The notes beneath the pieces were generated by a model. The model was given only the letters and a program-made list of their open reading frames with translations. It ran no database searches and had not been told where the DNA came from. The position numbers and the translations under genes are program-made. From assembly GCA_038501625.1 (NCBI GenBank), contig JAZAYU010000257.1, forward strand, positions 1-64,000: DNA of 64,000 nt, written 5' to 3'. This document shows positions 22,322-33,897 of the stretch, piece after piece. How positions within the stretch are numbered: position 1 is the first letter of the stretch; each line of letters starts with the position of its first letter. Source of the stretch: Corbicula japonica (taxonomy: Eukaryota; Mollusca; Bivalvia; Venerida; Cyrenidae).

Positions 22322-23350
22322 TGTCTAGCAGGAATCTTTATCAAAGGGATTGGACACCCGGAATTTATCGAATATGAACACCCCCTTCCGTCCGCCATCT
22401 TGTTTTGCATGGAAGCCAGTGGAAAAATCGGTTGTTGGAAAATCTGTCTGCATCTTTGTTTTTCATGATAATTATGTGTTAACATGTTGATTTAGTTATA
22501 AGGTAAGTGTCATTTTATCATATTTTTACTTTATTTGTCCGCAATAATGCATATTTAGCGGTTATTTTAATATTTATTTGTTACACCTTTTTGATTCTTT
22601 TGTTCGTCAACGAGCCGAGTGATGCCTTTTAATGTTGGATTTTTAACAACTAATTAAGATAAGATGATCAATTTACAAACAATCTTGTTAAATACAGTCT
22701 GTTGATGAGGTATATCATAATAGTGCATTCATTTTCGAATGCTAGACAGTAAATTAAAGTTCTGAAATTCGTCTATATTTTTATATTATTTGCAAATGGC
22801 GTCAGGTGTAAAAAAAAATTGTCGTCGTTTGTTCGGAAATTGCACTACACCTAAGGTAGCATTTGCATTGACAATAGTCGAATTGAATAAAGTGATTCTC
22901 CCCGAAGAGGTAGATATTATTTTCAAGTGTGTTAATCATCATTTATGGAGAGGGTTTTGAAATGAAATAAGGCATCGTTAGGTGCTTCTTGCAAGGGCGT
23001 CCAAAAACTTGAATGAGGACAAGAATCTAGAAAATTAAAGGATGTATTATGTCCTGATGTTTAACACCTACATCAAATAAATTTTACATCACTAAAAAGA
23101 AGAAACAGTTCTTGATTATTTAATGAAAATTTGAAGAAAATCGAGAAGTAATCGGTGACGCTATCAATTAAATTGTATGACTGGGGTACTTCGAATTCTG
23201 ACTATCTTCGCTATGCGCTCGGTTAACTTAAACAGCACGTTTGTACAGGTAGGCCGTCGTAAGAAAATCGATAGCACGACATCATATTTCAGTATTTTAA
23301 TGCTTATCACTATAGTTTCCAATCCCTTTGATAAAGATTCCTGTGTCCAG
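22322..23350. mobile_element. 1,015-bp TIR element with 7-bp target duplication
   Basis: A perfect 26-bp inverted repeat beginning CAGGAATCTTTATC occupies 22329-22354 and 23318-23343. Flanking direct repeats are TGTCTAG (22322-22328) and TGTCCAG (23344-23350). The surrounding tandem unit supplies an empty site: the paralogous unit near 23960-23980 reads CTGTCTAGGGACTCAG without the insert. The interior has a 5'-UTR-like GCCATCTTG segment, a donor-like AAG|GTAAGT at 22501 and a small ORF at 22796. The superfamily is uncertain. Confidence 0.9.
22796..22960 (+). CDS. 54-aa ORF inside the 1,015-bp TIR element
   Basis: ATGGCG begins MASGVKKNCRRLFGNC and the frame ends ...IIFKCVNHHLWRGF before TGA at 22958-22960. 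Three Cys and two His are present, but the spacing fits no zinc finger I know. It is the only clear coding candidate in the element and sits downstream of a possible 5' non-coding exon. It may be a remnant of a THAP-like or other DNA-binding protein, or chance. Confidence 0.25.
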   Translation: MASGVKKNCRRLFGNCTTPKVAFALTIVELNKVILPEEVDIIFKCVNHHLWRGF

Positions 23351-24539
23351 GGACTCAGACCAGAGACCTTTATGTATAATATAGGTCTTTGCTCAGACCC
23401 ACTAAGTTAGGTGTCTGTGTTTAAAGAACTATGAATATTCTTCAATTATATGTCACATTGATGAAGTTAAGACAGTAAATAATGGATTTATGGGTGATTA
23501 TGTTTGTTAATATAGGCAGAATAATTGGAAAGTTGTGATTTTAATCATATACCCAATGATATTGAAATGCCCATTGTCATTTTCAGAGACTCGGACCTAC
23601 TATGCTGTGTATCTGTGTTTACAGTTCTACGAATATCCTTCAATTATATGGCACTTTAATGAAGGTAAGACAAAAAATAATGGATTTATGGGTGATTATG
23701 TTTGTTAAAAACAAGTCGACATATTGAGAAGTGTTGTTTTGACCAGCACAAATCATGCAGAAATGCCCATACCTATTTTCAGAAACTTAGAATGACTTAG
23801 TTATGGGTTTGTTATTTAAGTGCTACAAATTTTCTTTAATTATATGCATCTTTTATGAAGACTAGACAATAAATAATAGATTTAGGGGTTATTATTTAAT
23901 TAAAATAGACTGACAAATTGAAAAGTGTTGATTTTGATAAAGATCCACAATTCAGAAACGCCCGTTATGCTGTCTAGGGACTCAGACCCACTAAATTAGG
24001 TGTCAGTGTTTAAAGAACTATGAATATACTTCAATCATGTCAATTATATTTCACATTGATGAAGTTAAGACAATACATAATGGATTTATGGGTGATTATG
24101 TTTGTTAATATAGGCTGAATAATTGGAAAGTCTTGATTTTAATCAATACCAATGATACAGAAATGCCCATTGTCATTTTCAGAGACTCGGACCTACTATG
24201 CTGTGTATCTGTGTTTACAGTACTATGAATATCCTTTAATTATATGGCACTTTAATGAAGGTAAGACAAAATATAATGGGTTTATGGGTGATTATGTTTG
24301 TTAAAAACAAGTCGACACATTGACAAGTGTTGTTTTGACAAGCACAAATCATACAAAAATGCCCATATCCATTTCTAGAGACTCAGAACCCCTTAGTTAT
24401 TTATCTGTTAATAAAGGCTATGAATATTATTCAATTATATGCTGCTTTGATAAAGAAAGAACTAAAAATAATTGACTTTGGAGTGCTTATGTTTGTTAAA
24501 AATATGCCAACACATTGAAACATATTGATATTGACAAAC

Positions 24540-24625
24540 ACCCATCAGATAGAAATATCCAGTGCAGATCCTGATCAGACAGCATGGATGAGCCGGTTGA
24601 TTTGGATCTACACTGGTCACACATG
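24540..24625 (-). repeat. Foldback family fragment
   Basis: CCAGTGCAGATCCTGATCAGACAGCATGGATGAGCC-GGTTGATTTGGATCTACACTGGTCAC matches half of the family. 24630-25130 holds nothing else recognised. Confidence 0.75.
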
Positions 24626-25138
24626 CGTAAAAAGGAGTATGTATGGAAACTTTTTGTCAAAATGACAAATGGCCCCAAAACTGTTACCCAATATTAAAGA
24701 AAATACCTACTGTATAAGTGGTTATTACTGCGAACATTTTGCAATGGCATAAAAATTAATTACTAACTATTAGTTAGATTAATTGATTTATGGAATTTTC
24801 TGTTACAGACTTTCCGCGATAGCCTGAATTTTAGTATTTGGCTTCACCCATAACGTACCATACTAAGCGTTGAGGTTCTTGATTTTGTACGATCTATTCC
24901 TGATATGCATATTCCTTTTCTTACAGAAGAAAGACCGTAAAGTTATATATCATGATTTACCATTATCGAATTGAGTTTCTAACCATGATAAAATTCCGAA
25001 TTCCATCAAAAGGTTGTAATGACAAATCTGTTTCCCAAAGAAATAATTTTTTTACAAGCACTTGCTACTGTAACTTCTGAAGTTGAAGGCAGGGTGAAGT
25101 TGTGATTCCCAGTGATTAATTGCTGCAAGAACTTAAAG

Positions 25139-25370
25139 CTTTTCTCCATATATACACATTTTAACTTGTATGCAACGAGTATAGATCCAGATCAGCTGAC
25201 AAATTCATGCAATCTGATCAGGATCTACACTGGTGACATCTCTGTCAGAAATAACTAATAAATTTTAAAGTGAAAAGTGCAAATCATGATCACAAATGTA
25301 CCATCTGATCTGGATCTACACAATTGCCCATGTAATATAATTGTATCTATGGAGTAAAGGATTAACACCA
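25139..25370 (+). repeat. Foldback family, near-complete copy
   Basis: It runs from CTTTTCTCCATATATACAC to TATCTATGGAGTAAAGGATTAA. Internal TAGATCCAGATCAGCTGAC, GATCAGGATCTACACTGG, AGAAATAACTAATAAATTTT and ATCTGATCTGGATCTACAC lie in order. Confidence 0.85.
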
Positions 25371-25384
25371 ACGGTTTTTGATGC

Positions 25385-25545
25385 AGTTATGGATCTTCAC
25401 TGTTTGCCTTTAGATCCTTTAAATAATTTAACAAAGAAGCAAACATAGTAGATCCAGACTGAATACATTTGAACTTTTGCAGGCTGATTTGACTCTAATT
25501 TTTTGCTCCTGATAATAGGCATATCTATGGAGAAAAGGGTTTAAG
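25385..25545 (+). repeat. Foldback family, diverged copy
   Basis: TTCACTGTTTGCC, CATAGTAGATCCAGACTGA and ATATCTATGGAGAAAAGGGTTTAA are family landmarks. 25546-26119 is AT-rich with no gene; a short direct duplication AAGTGAAGCCACTGGGCTT lies at about 26021-26063. Confidence 0.65.
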
Positions 25546-26119
25546 TGCACTTAACCATTGAAAGTGATGATTTTTAAAAATAACAACATGTATTTGGGAA
25601 TGTCTTTGAATGATCCTTTGATATTTTAATTAATGTGTGTTAAAATTTCTTACCTTTTTATAAAAAATTTAGATTAATATACCAGTAATAGTACATATTT
25701 AAAGAAGAAGTGGTGTTCAGGAAAACTGAAATTCTTCAATACAGGCATTTGATGTTTTATTAATTTCTTGTGGCAAATTTAAAGTTCTTGCATGGCGTAG
25801 CCCTGTTTACCACATTTGGAGGAAATGTTTATTAAAGCGATAAATGAACCACTATTTTGTCATATATTTTATTAATTTTGGTGTTCTGAAATTTCTTTGG
25901 TATTTTGGGGAGAATAATTCATGCCATTCCCAGGTATTTCTTATTCAAATAATTCAGACTTTATACTTTCTTTTTCTGTCATTAATATCATTTTAAAAAA
26001 ATCTAACTATTTTACATACCCAAGTGAAGCCACTGGGCTTCAAAAGTGAAGCCACTGGGCTTTAAACACTTTAAACAACCCAAATGTTTTCCATACCCAA
26101 ATGAAAGCCATCAGATATG

Positions 26120-26290
26120 ACTACATCTTTGTCTGATCAGAACGTAACAGCTTGCATTTAGATTCTTCTGGTTATTTCTGACAAATCAGTTTAGATCCAG
26201 ATCTTATGACACAGATGTGGTAGCTGATCTGGATCTATACTGGTAGCCCATGTGATAAAAAGCATATTATCTGGAGTAAAATGTTAAATA
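26120..26290 (+). repeat. Foldback family, partial copy
   Basis: TCTGATCAGAACGTAACAG, GGTTATTTCTGACAAATCAG-TTTAGATCCAGATC and GCTGATCTGGATCTATACTGG appear in order, ending near ATCTGGAGTAAAATGTTAA. Confidence 0.7.
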
Positions 26291-26584
26291 TAATGTTTAC
26301 AAGATGAATAATTTCTCAACACTTCCTGTCATATTTCAGGTCCAGGTGATGCTAGAAAGATGACACAGTCAATCATGGGTTAGTGCAGCTTTGACAGCAG
26401 TATCACAATGAATTGTCTGATTCTAAGACTGGCATGATGCAAACAAAAGTAGTCTTGTAGGTTTTTGGTTTTATTTTTATTAAAATTTTTTATTAATAAT
26501 AAACATAGTATTGTAGCTCATAAATTTCCTTAACACATCTCAAATCTTCCACCATTCTAAATACCATTGTATCTGAATAACTTT

Positions 26585-28084
26585 TATGCCCCCACTTTTA
26601 TGCCCCCGCCATGAAATGGCGACAGCCATTAAGAGTTGCTCCTGTCCGTCCGTCCGATATTCTCGTGAACGCAACTCCTCCTACACTACTGGTGGGAATT
26701 TAATGAAACTTGACCACAATGCTTGGCCCGATATGTTGTTGTGCATAAAGGTGGGGTTTCGCTCTTACATGTTCATTCAGAAGTTATGGCCCTTTGATAC
26801 TTCCATTTACATTAGTTTTAATAGGAGTATATCTCGTGAACGCAACTCCTCCTACACTACTGGTGGGAATTTAATGAAACTTTACCACAATGCTTGGCCT
26901 GATATGTTGTTGTGCATAAAGGTGGGGTTTTGCTCTTACATGTTCCGTTCAGAAGTTATGGCCCTTTGATACTTCCATTTACATTAGTTTAAATAGGAAT
27001 ATATCTTGTTTCTTAAATTTTGTGTTAAGCAAAATATGCATTTTGCCCATAACTTTAAAACTACTTGAGATACTGCCTTGAAACTTGAAATATATTTTCA
27101 CCATCAAAATCTACATCATAACCAACAAGACCCATAACCCTGCTTCCAATATTTTTCAAATTATGCCCCTTTTTCACTTACATTTTGTGTTAAGAAAAAT
27201 ATACACTTTGCCCTTAACTTCGTTTGGAATTGAGGGATTTCAAAATAACTTGGCACAAATGTTCACCATAACAAGGCGGTGTGTGGTGACAATACCCATG
27301 CCTGTAGGTCCAAGGTCAAGGTCACTGTTACTAAAAATAGAATTTTCTTGCAAAATCTTGTCCGCTCTGTAACTTTGTTATTTCTTATTGGATTTTTAAA
27401 TAACTTGGTATAATTGTTCACCATATCAAGATTGTATGTCACATACATGCCCAAGCCTTTAGGTTGAAGGTCAAGGTCACTGTTACTAAAAATAGAATTT
27501 TCTTGTCCAGGCCGTTACTTTGTTATGAATGGAGGGATTTCAAAATAACTTGGCACAAATGTTCACCATGACAGGGCGATGTGTCGCGTACCGTGCCCAT
27601 GCCTGTAGGTCAAAGGTCAAGGTCACTGTTACTAAAATTAGAATTCTCTTGTCCGGGCTATAACTTTGTTTTGGATGGAGGGTTTTCAGAATAACTTGGC
27701 ACAAATGTTCACCATGACAAGGCGGTGTTTTGCGTACATTACCCATGCCTGTAAGTCCAAGGTCTAGGTCACAGTTACTGAAACTTGAATTTACTTGTTC
27801 GGGCTATAACTTCTTTATGAATGAAGGGATTTCAAAATAACTTGGCACAAATGTTCACTATGATATTGCATTGCATTACCACCAACTTCTTCACAGACAT
27901 TTCCGTAATGAGAAGACAACAGTGCCACAAATACAAATAATTTACTTGATCATCAAGTTTATGCATATTCTTATAATTACTCGAACATCACTGTCTTTGA
28001 AATGCTATTATTCCCATCATTGCACTTTAGTATCTGAAAATGATGCATAGCGGGGGCATCCGTGTCCTATGGACACATTTCTAG
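26585..28084. mobile_element. pearl/HINE-like (Helentron-type) non-autonomous element, copy A
   Basis: A 5' segment TATGCCCCCGC (26599-26609; a first version at 26585) is the inverse of GCGGGGGCAT at 28050-28059, giving subterminal inverted repeats. Next to the 5' end is a TCCGTCCGTCCG run. The middle holds two tandem copies of a 175-bp block (26660-26990) and five of a ~145-bp block, each with AACTTGGCACAAATGTTCACCAT (near 27246, 27402, 27545, 27692, 27837). The 3' end is a perfect hairpin GTGTCC-TAT-GGACAC (28062-28076), then ATTTCTAG and TT. This layout matches pearl/CvA elements of bivalves, now regarded as non-autonomous Helentrons. Open frames across it (for example 26586-26969) are by-products of the repeats. 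Confidence 0.8.
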
Positions 28085-28895
28085 TTCAATGGTAGATCTT
28101 TTATTTAAAAGTTGTATTTGTATTTCTATATGTGCAATACAGGTGAACGTTATTCAGTGTAACATAAACATGGTTCATCATTAATAGTAATATTTTACTT
28201 TTTCAGCCAGTCTGCAACTTCAGCTGTCTGCGGCATGATTTGACACGCCTCCACTGTATTTGAATTCTTCATCACAAGTTGGAACATACAAAGTGTTTAT
28301 ATTTTGATAGTTTTCTCTGTCCACGTGGAGAATCTGCAAAAACTAAATGAATTAATGGGTAAGGTGTCATTAATTCTCATAAGTGGTTGGAAAGAGCCAA
28401 ACAACTACTCAGCAACTTTTATGGGCGATGCTGTGTTCGAAAACATTAAGTTGTTGATGAACATCCGGGGTCTTGTTTGAAGAATTTGTCTTCTAGCCCA
28501 GGATTCTCATTATTTTGCTGTAAAATTGTTTTTATGTGACCAGATCTTCCACTTCAATTGTTGGACAACATAGCACCACAAATTGACAGATTGAACCACA
28601 GACTGTCTACACATATATATTTAAAAACTTACTTTGCAACATGCCAACATGATGCTTGTTTAAGTTTTATTGGAAAACATGTAATGCTCTGAAAGATATT
28701 AAATGAAGAATTCAGACTCCAATAATGTTTGTGTGTGGAAGAGTAGAATAAAATGATAATTGGAAATACTACAAAAAATCACACGCTCACTATGTACCAT
28801 CTGATTGGTAAAGAAAGAGGGGTATCTTAGTTAAATGCTTCTTAACAGATAGAAAACAAATTTGTTAAAATGTAAAAAAATGATATTTCACTGTT
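28085..28895. other. Stretch without a supported gene
   Basis: AT-rich DNA. A pyrimidine-rich TTTTTCAG at about 28199-28206 resembles an acceptor, but all following frames close quickly. Confidence 0.45.
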
Positions 28896-29055
28896 TTTAA
28901 CCCTTTCCTCCATAAATACGCATGTGTGACCAGTGTAGATCCAGATCAGCCAGCACATCAGTGTCATCTGATCAGGATCTGCACTGGTCGCATTTTGGTC
29001 AGAAATAACCTAGTGAATAAAAAAGCGAACAGTTTAGATCCTGATCAGACAGCAT
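28896..29055 (+). repeat. Foldback family, truncated copy
   Basis: It starts with the family end TTTAACCCTTTCCTCCATAAATACGC and contains GACCAGTGTAGATCCAGATC and GATCAGGATCTGCACTGGTC. It stops inside the second half where the tandem array at 29055 begins. Confidence 0.85.
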
Positions 29056-29640
29056 TGCATCTATAGGATGCATTTTTGCTATGAGTAATGTAGACAAAAT
29101 TGTTACTTTTACATATGTTCTTGACCATTACATCCATAGGATGTGTTTTTGTATGAGTTACATGTATGTGAGATTAATGAAGACAAAATTGTTATTTTTA
29201 CATATGCTCTTGAGTATAGCATCCCTAGTACACATTTTTTATATGAGTTATTTGTCAGTAATGTTGACAAAACTGTTTACTTTGCATATGTTCTTGGATG
29301 CATTTTTGTATGAGTAATGTGTAAGTAATGTTGACAAAATTGTTATTTTTGCATATGTTCTTGAGCATTGCATACCTAGGACACATTATTTGTTTAAGTT
29401 GTACGGAGTTCTGTTGACAAACATTTTATTTTCCGTATTTTTACTAATGGTTATTTTTACATACCATCTATTAAAAGCCAGAAGGGGTCATCAGCAACAG
29501 AAAAAAAGGCTGATGACGGCTTTTGGCTTTCAGTAGACGGATTATGTTTTTGAGCATTGCATTGGACACATTTTTTTGTAGTTATGTGTCAGCATTGTTG
29601 ACAAAATTATGCCTCTAAGGCCTCGGATGCAGTACAATAT
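29055..29640 (+). repeat. Degenerate tandem array of about 90-bp units
   Basis: Units repeat a CATATG(T/C)TCTTGAG-ATTGCAT...TATGAGTTA-TGT...AATGTTGACAAAATTGTTA pattern, with starts near 29055, 29115, 29205, 29290, 29345 and 29545. A small hairpin element lies within it (29464-29541). Confidence 0.8.
29464..29541. mobile_element. 78-bp hairpin MITE inside the 90-bp array
   Basis: 29464-29495 and 29509-29541 are imperfect inverted repeats. Both carry an AAAGCCA-AAG block and GTCATCAGC/GCTGATGAC, with a short A-rich loop. Confidence 0.7.
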
Positions 29641-29684
29641 TAATCACTATCGTAACTCTTGACTTCATATGTATGCATTTTTTT

Positions 29685-29905
29685 TGCATGTGTGACTAGT
29701 GTAGATCTCGATTATTTTGCACATTTGTGATGTCTGATCGTCCTTAGGACCTTCACTGTTTTCATTTTGGTTAGAATTAATACATATATTAGAATGGAAC
29801 AGTGTAGATCCTGATCAGATGGGACAACTGTGCCCGCTGATCAAATTCTACACTGTTTACTTTTCAATAAAGGTGTATAGATCTATCAAGTAAAGGGTTA
29901 ATACC
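29685..29905 (+). repeat. Foldback family, diverged copy
   Basis: GCATGTGTGACTAGTGTAGATC, TTCATTTTGGTTAGAATTAATAC, AACAGTGTAGATCCTGATCAGA and TCAAGTAAAGGGTTAA are in family order. Confidence 0.75.
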
Positions 29906-29959
29906 AGTATAGCTTTAATGAGATGTGAACTAAAAAGATATCAAACTGTTTGTTTAATG

Positions 29960-30080
29960 GTTTATTAGGTTATTTCTGACCAGAAAGAAAACAGTGTACA
30001 TCCTGATTACATGGCATGTGTGTTTTGCATGACCAGGATCTGCAATAAAATGTTGCATATATATAGAGGAAAGGGTTAAT
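29960..30080 (+). repeat. Foldback family, half copy
   Basis: TTAGGTTATTTCTGACCAGAAAG-AACAGTGTACATCCTGATTAC through TATAGAGGAAAGGGTTAA corresponds to the second half of the family. Confidence 0.75.
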
Positions 30081-30287
30081 TTAAACATGGTTTATTTGAT
30101 TTTACAAAGGTATATTTACGAATGAATAGCATAGGATTATTGACTGGTTATTCAAATGTGACTGATTTTACAGTTGTTCAAGCTAACCTCATTTTTTTTA
30201 AATTTTATTTGTGAAATAAATCTTTGTGCAATACCAAGAATTATTATAATTTCTTTTATAGTGGCAATTATCACCACTTACTGCTAA

Positions 30288-30442
30288 GACCGCCTTTCGG
30301 ACTGTGAAACAGTGATTATTATATTTGAGTGGTCTTATATTTTGGGGAGGTATATCAAAACTATAAAATAGGATAGTGGTTAAGTTTTCTTACAATGAAG
30401 GTGGTCTTAATATCAGTGTGGTCTAAATGAGGGGGTTTACCA
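30288..30442. mobile_element. GGTCTTA-type MITE, copy 1
   Basis: CTAAGACCGCCTTTCGGAC at the left and GTGGTCTAAATGAGGGGGTTTAC at the right match the ends of the complete copy at 32207-32384. Internal GTGGTCTTA words recur. Confidence 0.7.
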
Positions 30443-31248
30443 TATATATATACTTCTTGTCAATAGAAAGTTAACACTGTGATAATTACTTTGATAATAA
30501 CTAACGGCTGTAAGTAATTGATTAAATTTGAATGGCTTTATAGGAATTTCAAGTTTTACTTATGATGAAACTTGAAACAATTACTATGTTGCCAGCATTC
30601 TGTCAATTTCAAGTTACCTGGTTTCCATTTTGTTGATTTTTTTCCATTTTCAAAGGTTGAGAAAATAAACGCCGGAGTTTGTCTTAAAAGAAAACATTGG
30701 AAACTTTCAATTGTTAAGTAAATTCAGCAGAAAAAACCTGATGACAGTGAGTTACCCAAAATCACAAGAATGTACTGGTGCTATTTCGCGATACTGAATA
30801 GTTTCAATACATCAATGCAAATGGTAAAAGTGGTTACTTTTTATTTGCGGCCAGTATACATAATAATATATGAATACAGAATTTTATATCTAATGCTTCT
30901 AAAGTATCAATTATGTTCACCATATCCATAAACTGTAATAAAATAAAACATTACAACAGAATGAAATTAGTTTTTAGTAATATTCATTTGCTAAAGTGCT
31001 GACATTAAAAATGTTAAGAAGATACCAACAGAATGTTTATGAGCAGCCATTGTTCACTTTAGTTTTAATTTTCATTTGTCGATTCGGAGAGAGGCAGTGC
31101 CTTAGTTCATATTATTTTCTTCAATCTTTTTGTGTTTAAGGAGACAACATAATGTTCTCTAGTTTAGAACTGAAGGCAAATCAACTTCTACTTATGATGT
31201 CTGCTGCCACAACAAGTACTGCTAATGAAGACAGTATGAAAAACTAGT

Positions 31249-31415
31249 ACAGTCAACCCTGTCTTAAAAGACCACTTTTAAGAAAAACACAACATCATCT
31301 TTAAAGACAGGTGGTCTTAAAACACAGACACATGTGATTTTGTACTTGAAATAATAAATCAGTGGGGAAATAAAATGTGATCTTTATTCACAGTCATGTG
31401 GTCTTCACTTACAGT
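31249..31415. mobile_element. GGTCTTA-type MITE, copy 2
   Basis: ACAGTCAACCCTGTCTTAAAAGACCAC opens the copy. GGTGGTCTTAAAAC and GTGGTCTTCACTTACAGT follow. It is diverged at the right end. 30443-31248 and 31416-32206 hold no recognised gene. Confidence 0.7.
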
Positions 31416-32206
31416 TGATTTATTGAAACTTTATTCACGGGTTTGACTAATTAATACAATGATTACTGTATTGTTTTATTACAAGATAAGGATAGACTGA
31501 TTCTGGACTCAGATTGAGACGTCCTGTGCTCCCATTTTCTGCTTCACCATGGTGGTTTCTGATTTAATTTAAAGTTCCTTGATTCCTTGGATTTTAAGAT
31601 AATATTCTTCACATCATTATTTCAGATTGTTTTATTTTAACATGTAGATTCAGCTGTGAAATTTGTTTTATATATTCTATAAATCTCTAAGAGACTAAAG
31701 ATGATTTGAAGAACATTCCACACTTTACTAAAAGCTACCTTTATTAAATTATATAAATAATACTCTTTTTGAAGGAAAAAAGGTTCAAAGTTCCTGAAAA
31801 AAAGTTTTAAAGTACATGTATATCTTTTAAAAGCTTCTTTTTAAGCGAAATATTTTGGAAACAGTCCAGAATTGCCATTTGACTGAGCAACTGCCATAGT
31901 TTAATTAAAACGCTCCCTACCCTGTAGGGTTGAGTTCTGGGTTAAAGCCCCAGTGGTGGTCAGTTAATCTGGGCTTCAAAAACCATTACATGTGCAATTT
32001 TAATTATAAAATTAATGAAATGCAGGTCTTTGCTCTATTTTCATTTGTATTGTGCTTGATTTTTTTTATTTCCAATGCAGCATGCAGAAGAGAAGTTATC
32101 ATATTGAATTTTAAAATTGCTTCTATTAAAATAAACAATGAACTGTGTCGATGTGTTGTACACTTTTCTTATAGTTAATTGTGTGGCAATTTGAAGGAAA
32201 AGAAAA

Positions 32207-32384
32207 ACAGTGAAACCCCTCTATTAAGACCATCTCTGGGCTTCGAAAAAGTGGTATTAGTAGTGGGATGGTCTTAATTTCTTGGTAGAAACCAGTGCAA
32301 ATGTTTAAAAGGGACAATGAATTAGTGGTCTTTTTATCAGAATGGTCTTAATTTTAGGGTGGTCTTCATGAGGGGATTTACTGT
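32207..32384. mobile_element. GGTCTTA-type MITE, copy 3 (complete, 178 bp)
   Basis: ACAGTGAAACCCCTCTATTA...GACCA at the left is the inverse of TGGTCTTCATGAGGGGATTTACTGT at the right, with few mismatches. Internal GTGGTATTAGTAGTGGGATGGTCTTAATTT and similar words are typical of this family. Confidence 0.85.
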
Positions 32385-33750
32385 ACATAATTATGGACTT
32401 CTCATCACAGCAGGGTCTTGATGGTGCCATAAACTGTAAGTCAAGATCACACTTGACTGAGATATGACCCTTTTTGTACTTTGATTTTGTCATGAAAACT
32501 TAATATTCACTTTAATTTTGCCATATTTTAAAATATTTATTCATCAAACTATTAAGTTATTTTGCGTATTACATACCTGTGTCAAATTTCAATTGTATCT
32601 GTAGGATTGAACTCTTTTTAAAAATTGTATTACTGTAATATAGATTTTGTTTTACTGTAATAAAGATTACATGTTAAAGCTTTCAAGGAAGCATAAAAAT
32701 CGGCAGCAAATCTTTGCATGCACATGTTTATTCTGTTAAAATAATTACTATTGTCGGAGTTTTCAGTTGCTTTAAGTCATAAGATGTTATGAAATATTGT
32801 TTAAGTAACTTAAGAAGTAACAATTCAAAGTTTTTAAAAGCAAAAGTCCGGTAAAAACACGAGGTCGTGATTTTCTGTGATGGTAAAACTTAAGTCCAAG
32901 TTTTAAGTGTCCTCGTATAATATTAAACAAATTTGAAAACTTATTATTGTTATTACTTCTGCATGATGGATAGAATTTGGCGCCAAAATTTGCATCTTAA
33001 CGCACGTGCACTCTTCCAAATAATCGGACAATTTGACGCATGAGTTGCAGGTTGAATTTTCAATCAGGTGAATACTTATTTTAATCACCTTTAGTGACTT
33101 GATATTAAAAAAGTTGCTTTTTTCGAATATGCTCAAAGTATGTATTTTCGGTGTTTTGTAGGTATTTCTTTTAATGGGGATTGATAATTTATTGGGTTTT
33201 AATATATGTTTATGTATAAAAACAAACAATAAAACGTTGTCAAAATATATATAAATTGTGATTTATTTTTGGTTATTAATGGAGTTACGTCAGACTGAAG
33301 ATCCACACCCGGCCTGTGCGCGTGCGCAATAATTACACCAATAAACAGAACAATTTTGACCATCCCAAATGATGGTGTGCATATGGCGGTGGACATTGAA
33401 CCTTCAATGTGGTATTTTCATATTAATACCATTCCATGTTCAGCGACGTGTGGTCCCCAGATAAAAGAATGTGTTTGCCCTAAACGAGAAAACAATGGGC
33501 GGAACTAAACAGAATAAATTTTGACAGGGGATCTTAGAATATATGAGTGATACATGTTTTATTCAGATGGGGATAAGTGGTAAAATGTTTCAACAAATTC
33601 AGCTATAAAAATGTATTCTGAAATAGGAACTAAAAGTGCTTGCAGTGCTACAGATTATCTCTGAGTTATCTGTTTCAACATACTTTTTATGCACTTTGTC
33701 TACCTTGCTGTATTATTTTGCTAATATTATGCTGTTTGAGGAGTTTATTA
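32385..33750. other. Stretch without a supported gene
   Basis: AT-rich DNA. The longest minus-strand frame (32903-33229, 108 aa) has no recognisable domain and low-complexity composition. A GCGCGTGCGC patch sits near 33318. Confidence 0.45.
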
Positions 33751-33751
33751 T

Positions 33752-33896
33752 ACAAATAAATACTAATGTTGAGGTTGATATGTAGTTTTGCGGACCTGGG
33801 TAGTGTGATATCGACCGAGGACGAAGTCCTCGGTCGATATCACACTACCCAGGTCCGCAAAACTACATATCGACCTCAACATTAGTATTTACTTGT
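33752..33896. repeat. Near-perfect 65-bp-arm hairpin with 3-nt loop
   Basis: 33758-33822 and 33826-33890 are reverse complements at 64 of 65 positions; the one exception would be a G-T pair in RNA. The loop is GAA at 33823-33825. Pairing continues imperfectly to about 33752 and 33896. The centre reads CCGAGGAC-GAA-GTCCTCGG. This is a foldback element or a fresh inverted duplication. Confidence 0.97.
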
Positions 33897-33897
33897 T

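Larger units (their letters stand above)
21735..24546 (+). repeat. Degenerate tandem array, about 195-bp unit with about 600-bp higher order
   Basis: Units share GAAATGCCCAT...TTTTCAGAGACTC, TATGAATATCCTT(C/T)AATTATATG, AATAATGGATTTATGGGTGATTATGTTTGTTAA and a GTCGACACATTGAAAAGT block. Unit starts fall near 21919, 22109, 22305, 23565, 23760, 23955, 24160 and 24357. Units three apart are more alike than neighbours: 23565 and 24160 share CGGACCTACTATGCTGTG, and 23385 and 23985 share CAGACCCACTAA-TTAGGTGTC. That indicates a three-unit higher-order repeat. A 1,015-bp TIR element interrupts the array at 22329-23343. Confidence 0.85.

Noticed and set aside
26586..26969. 127-codon ORF with an internal repeat
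   Set aside because: It is a tandem part of pearl-like element A. The repeated peptide follows the DNA duplication.
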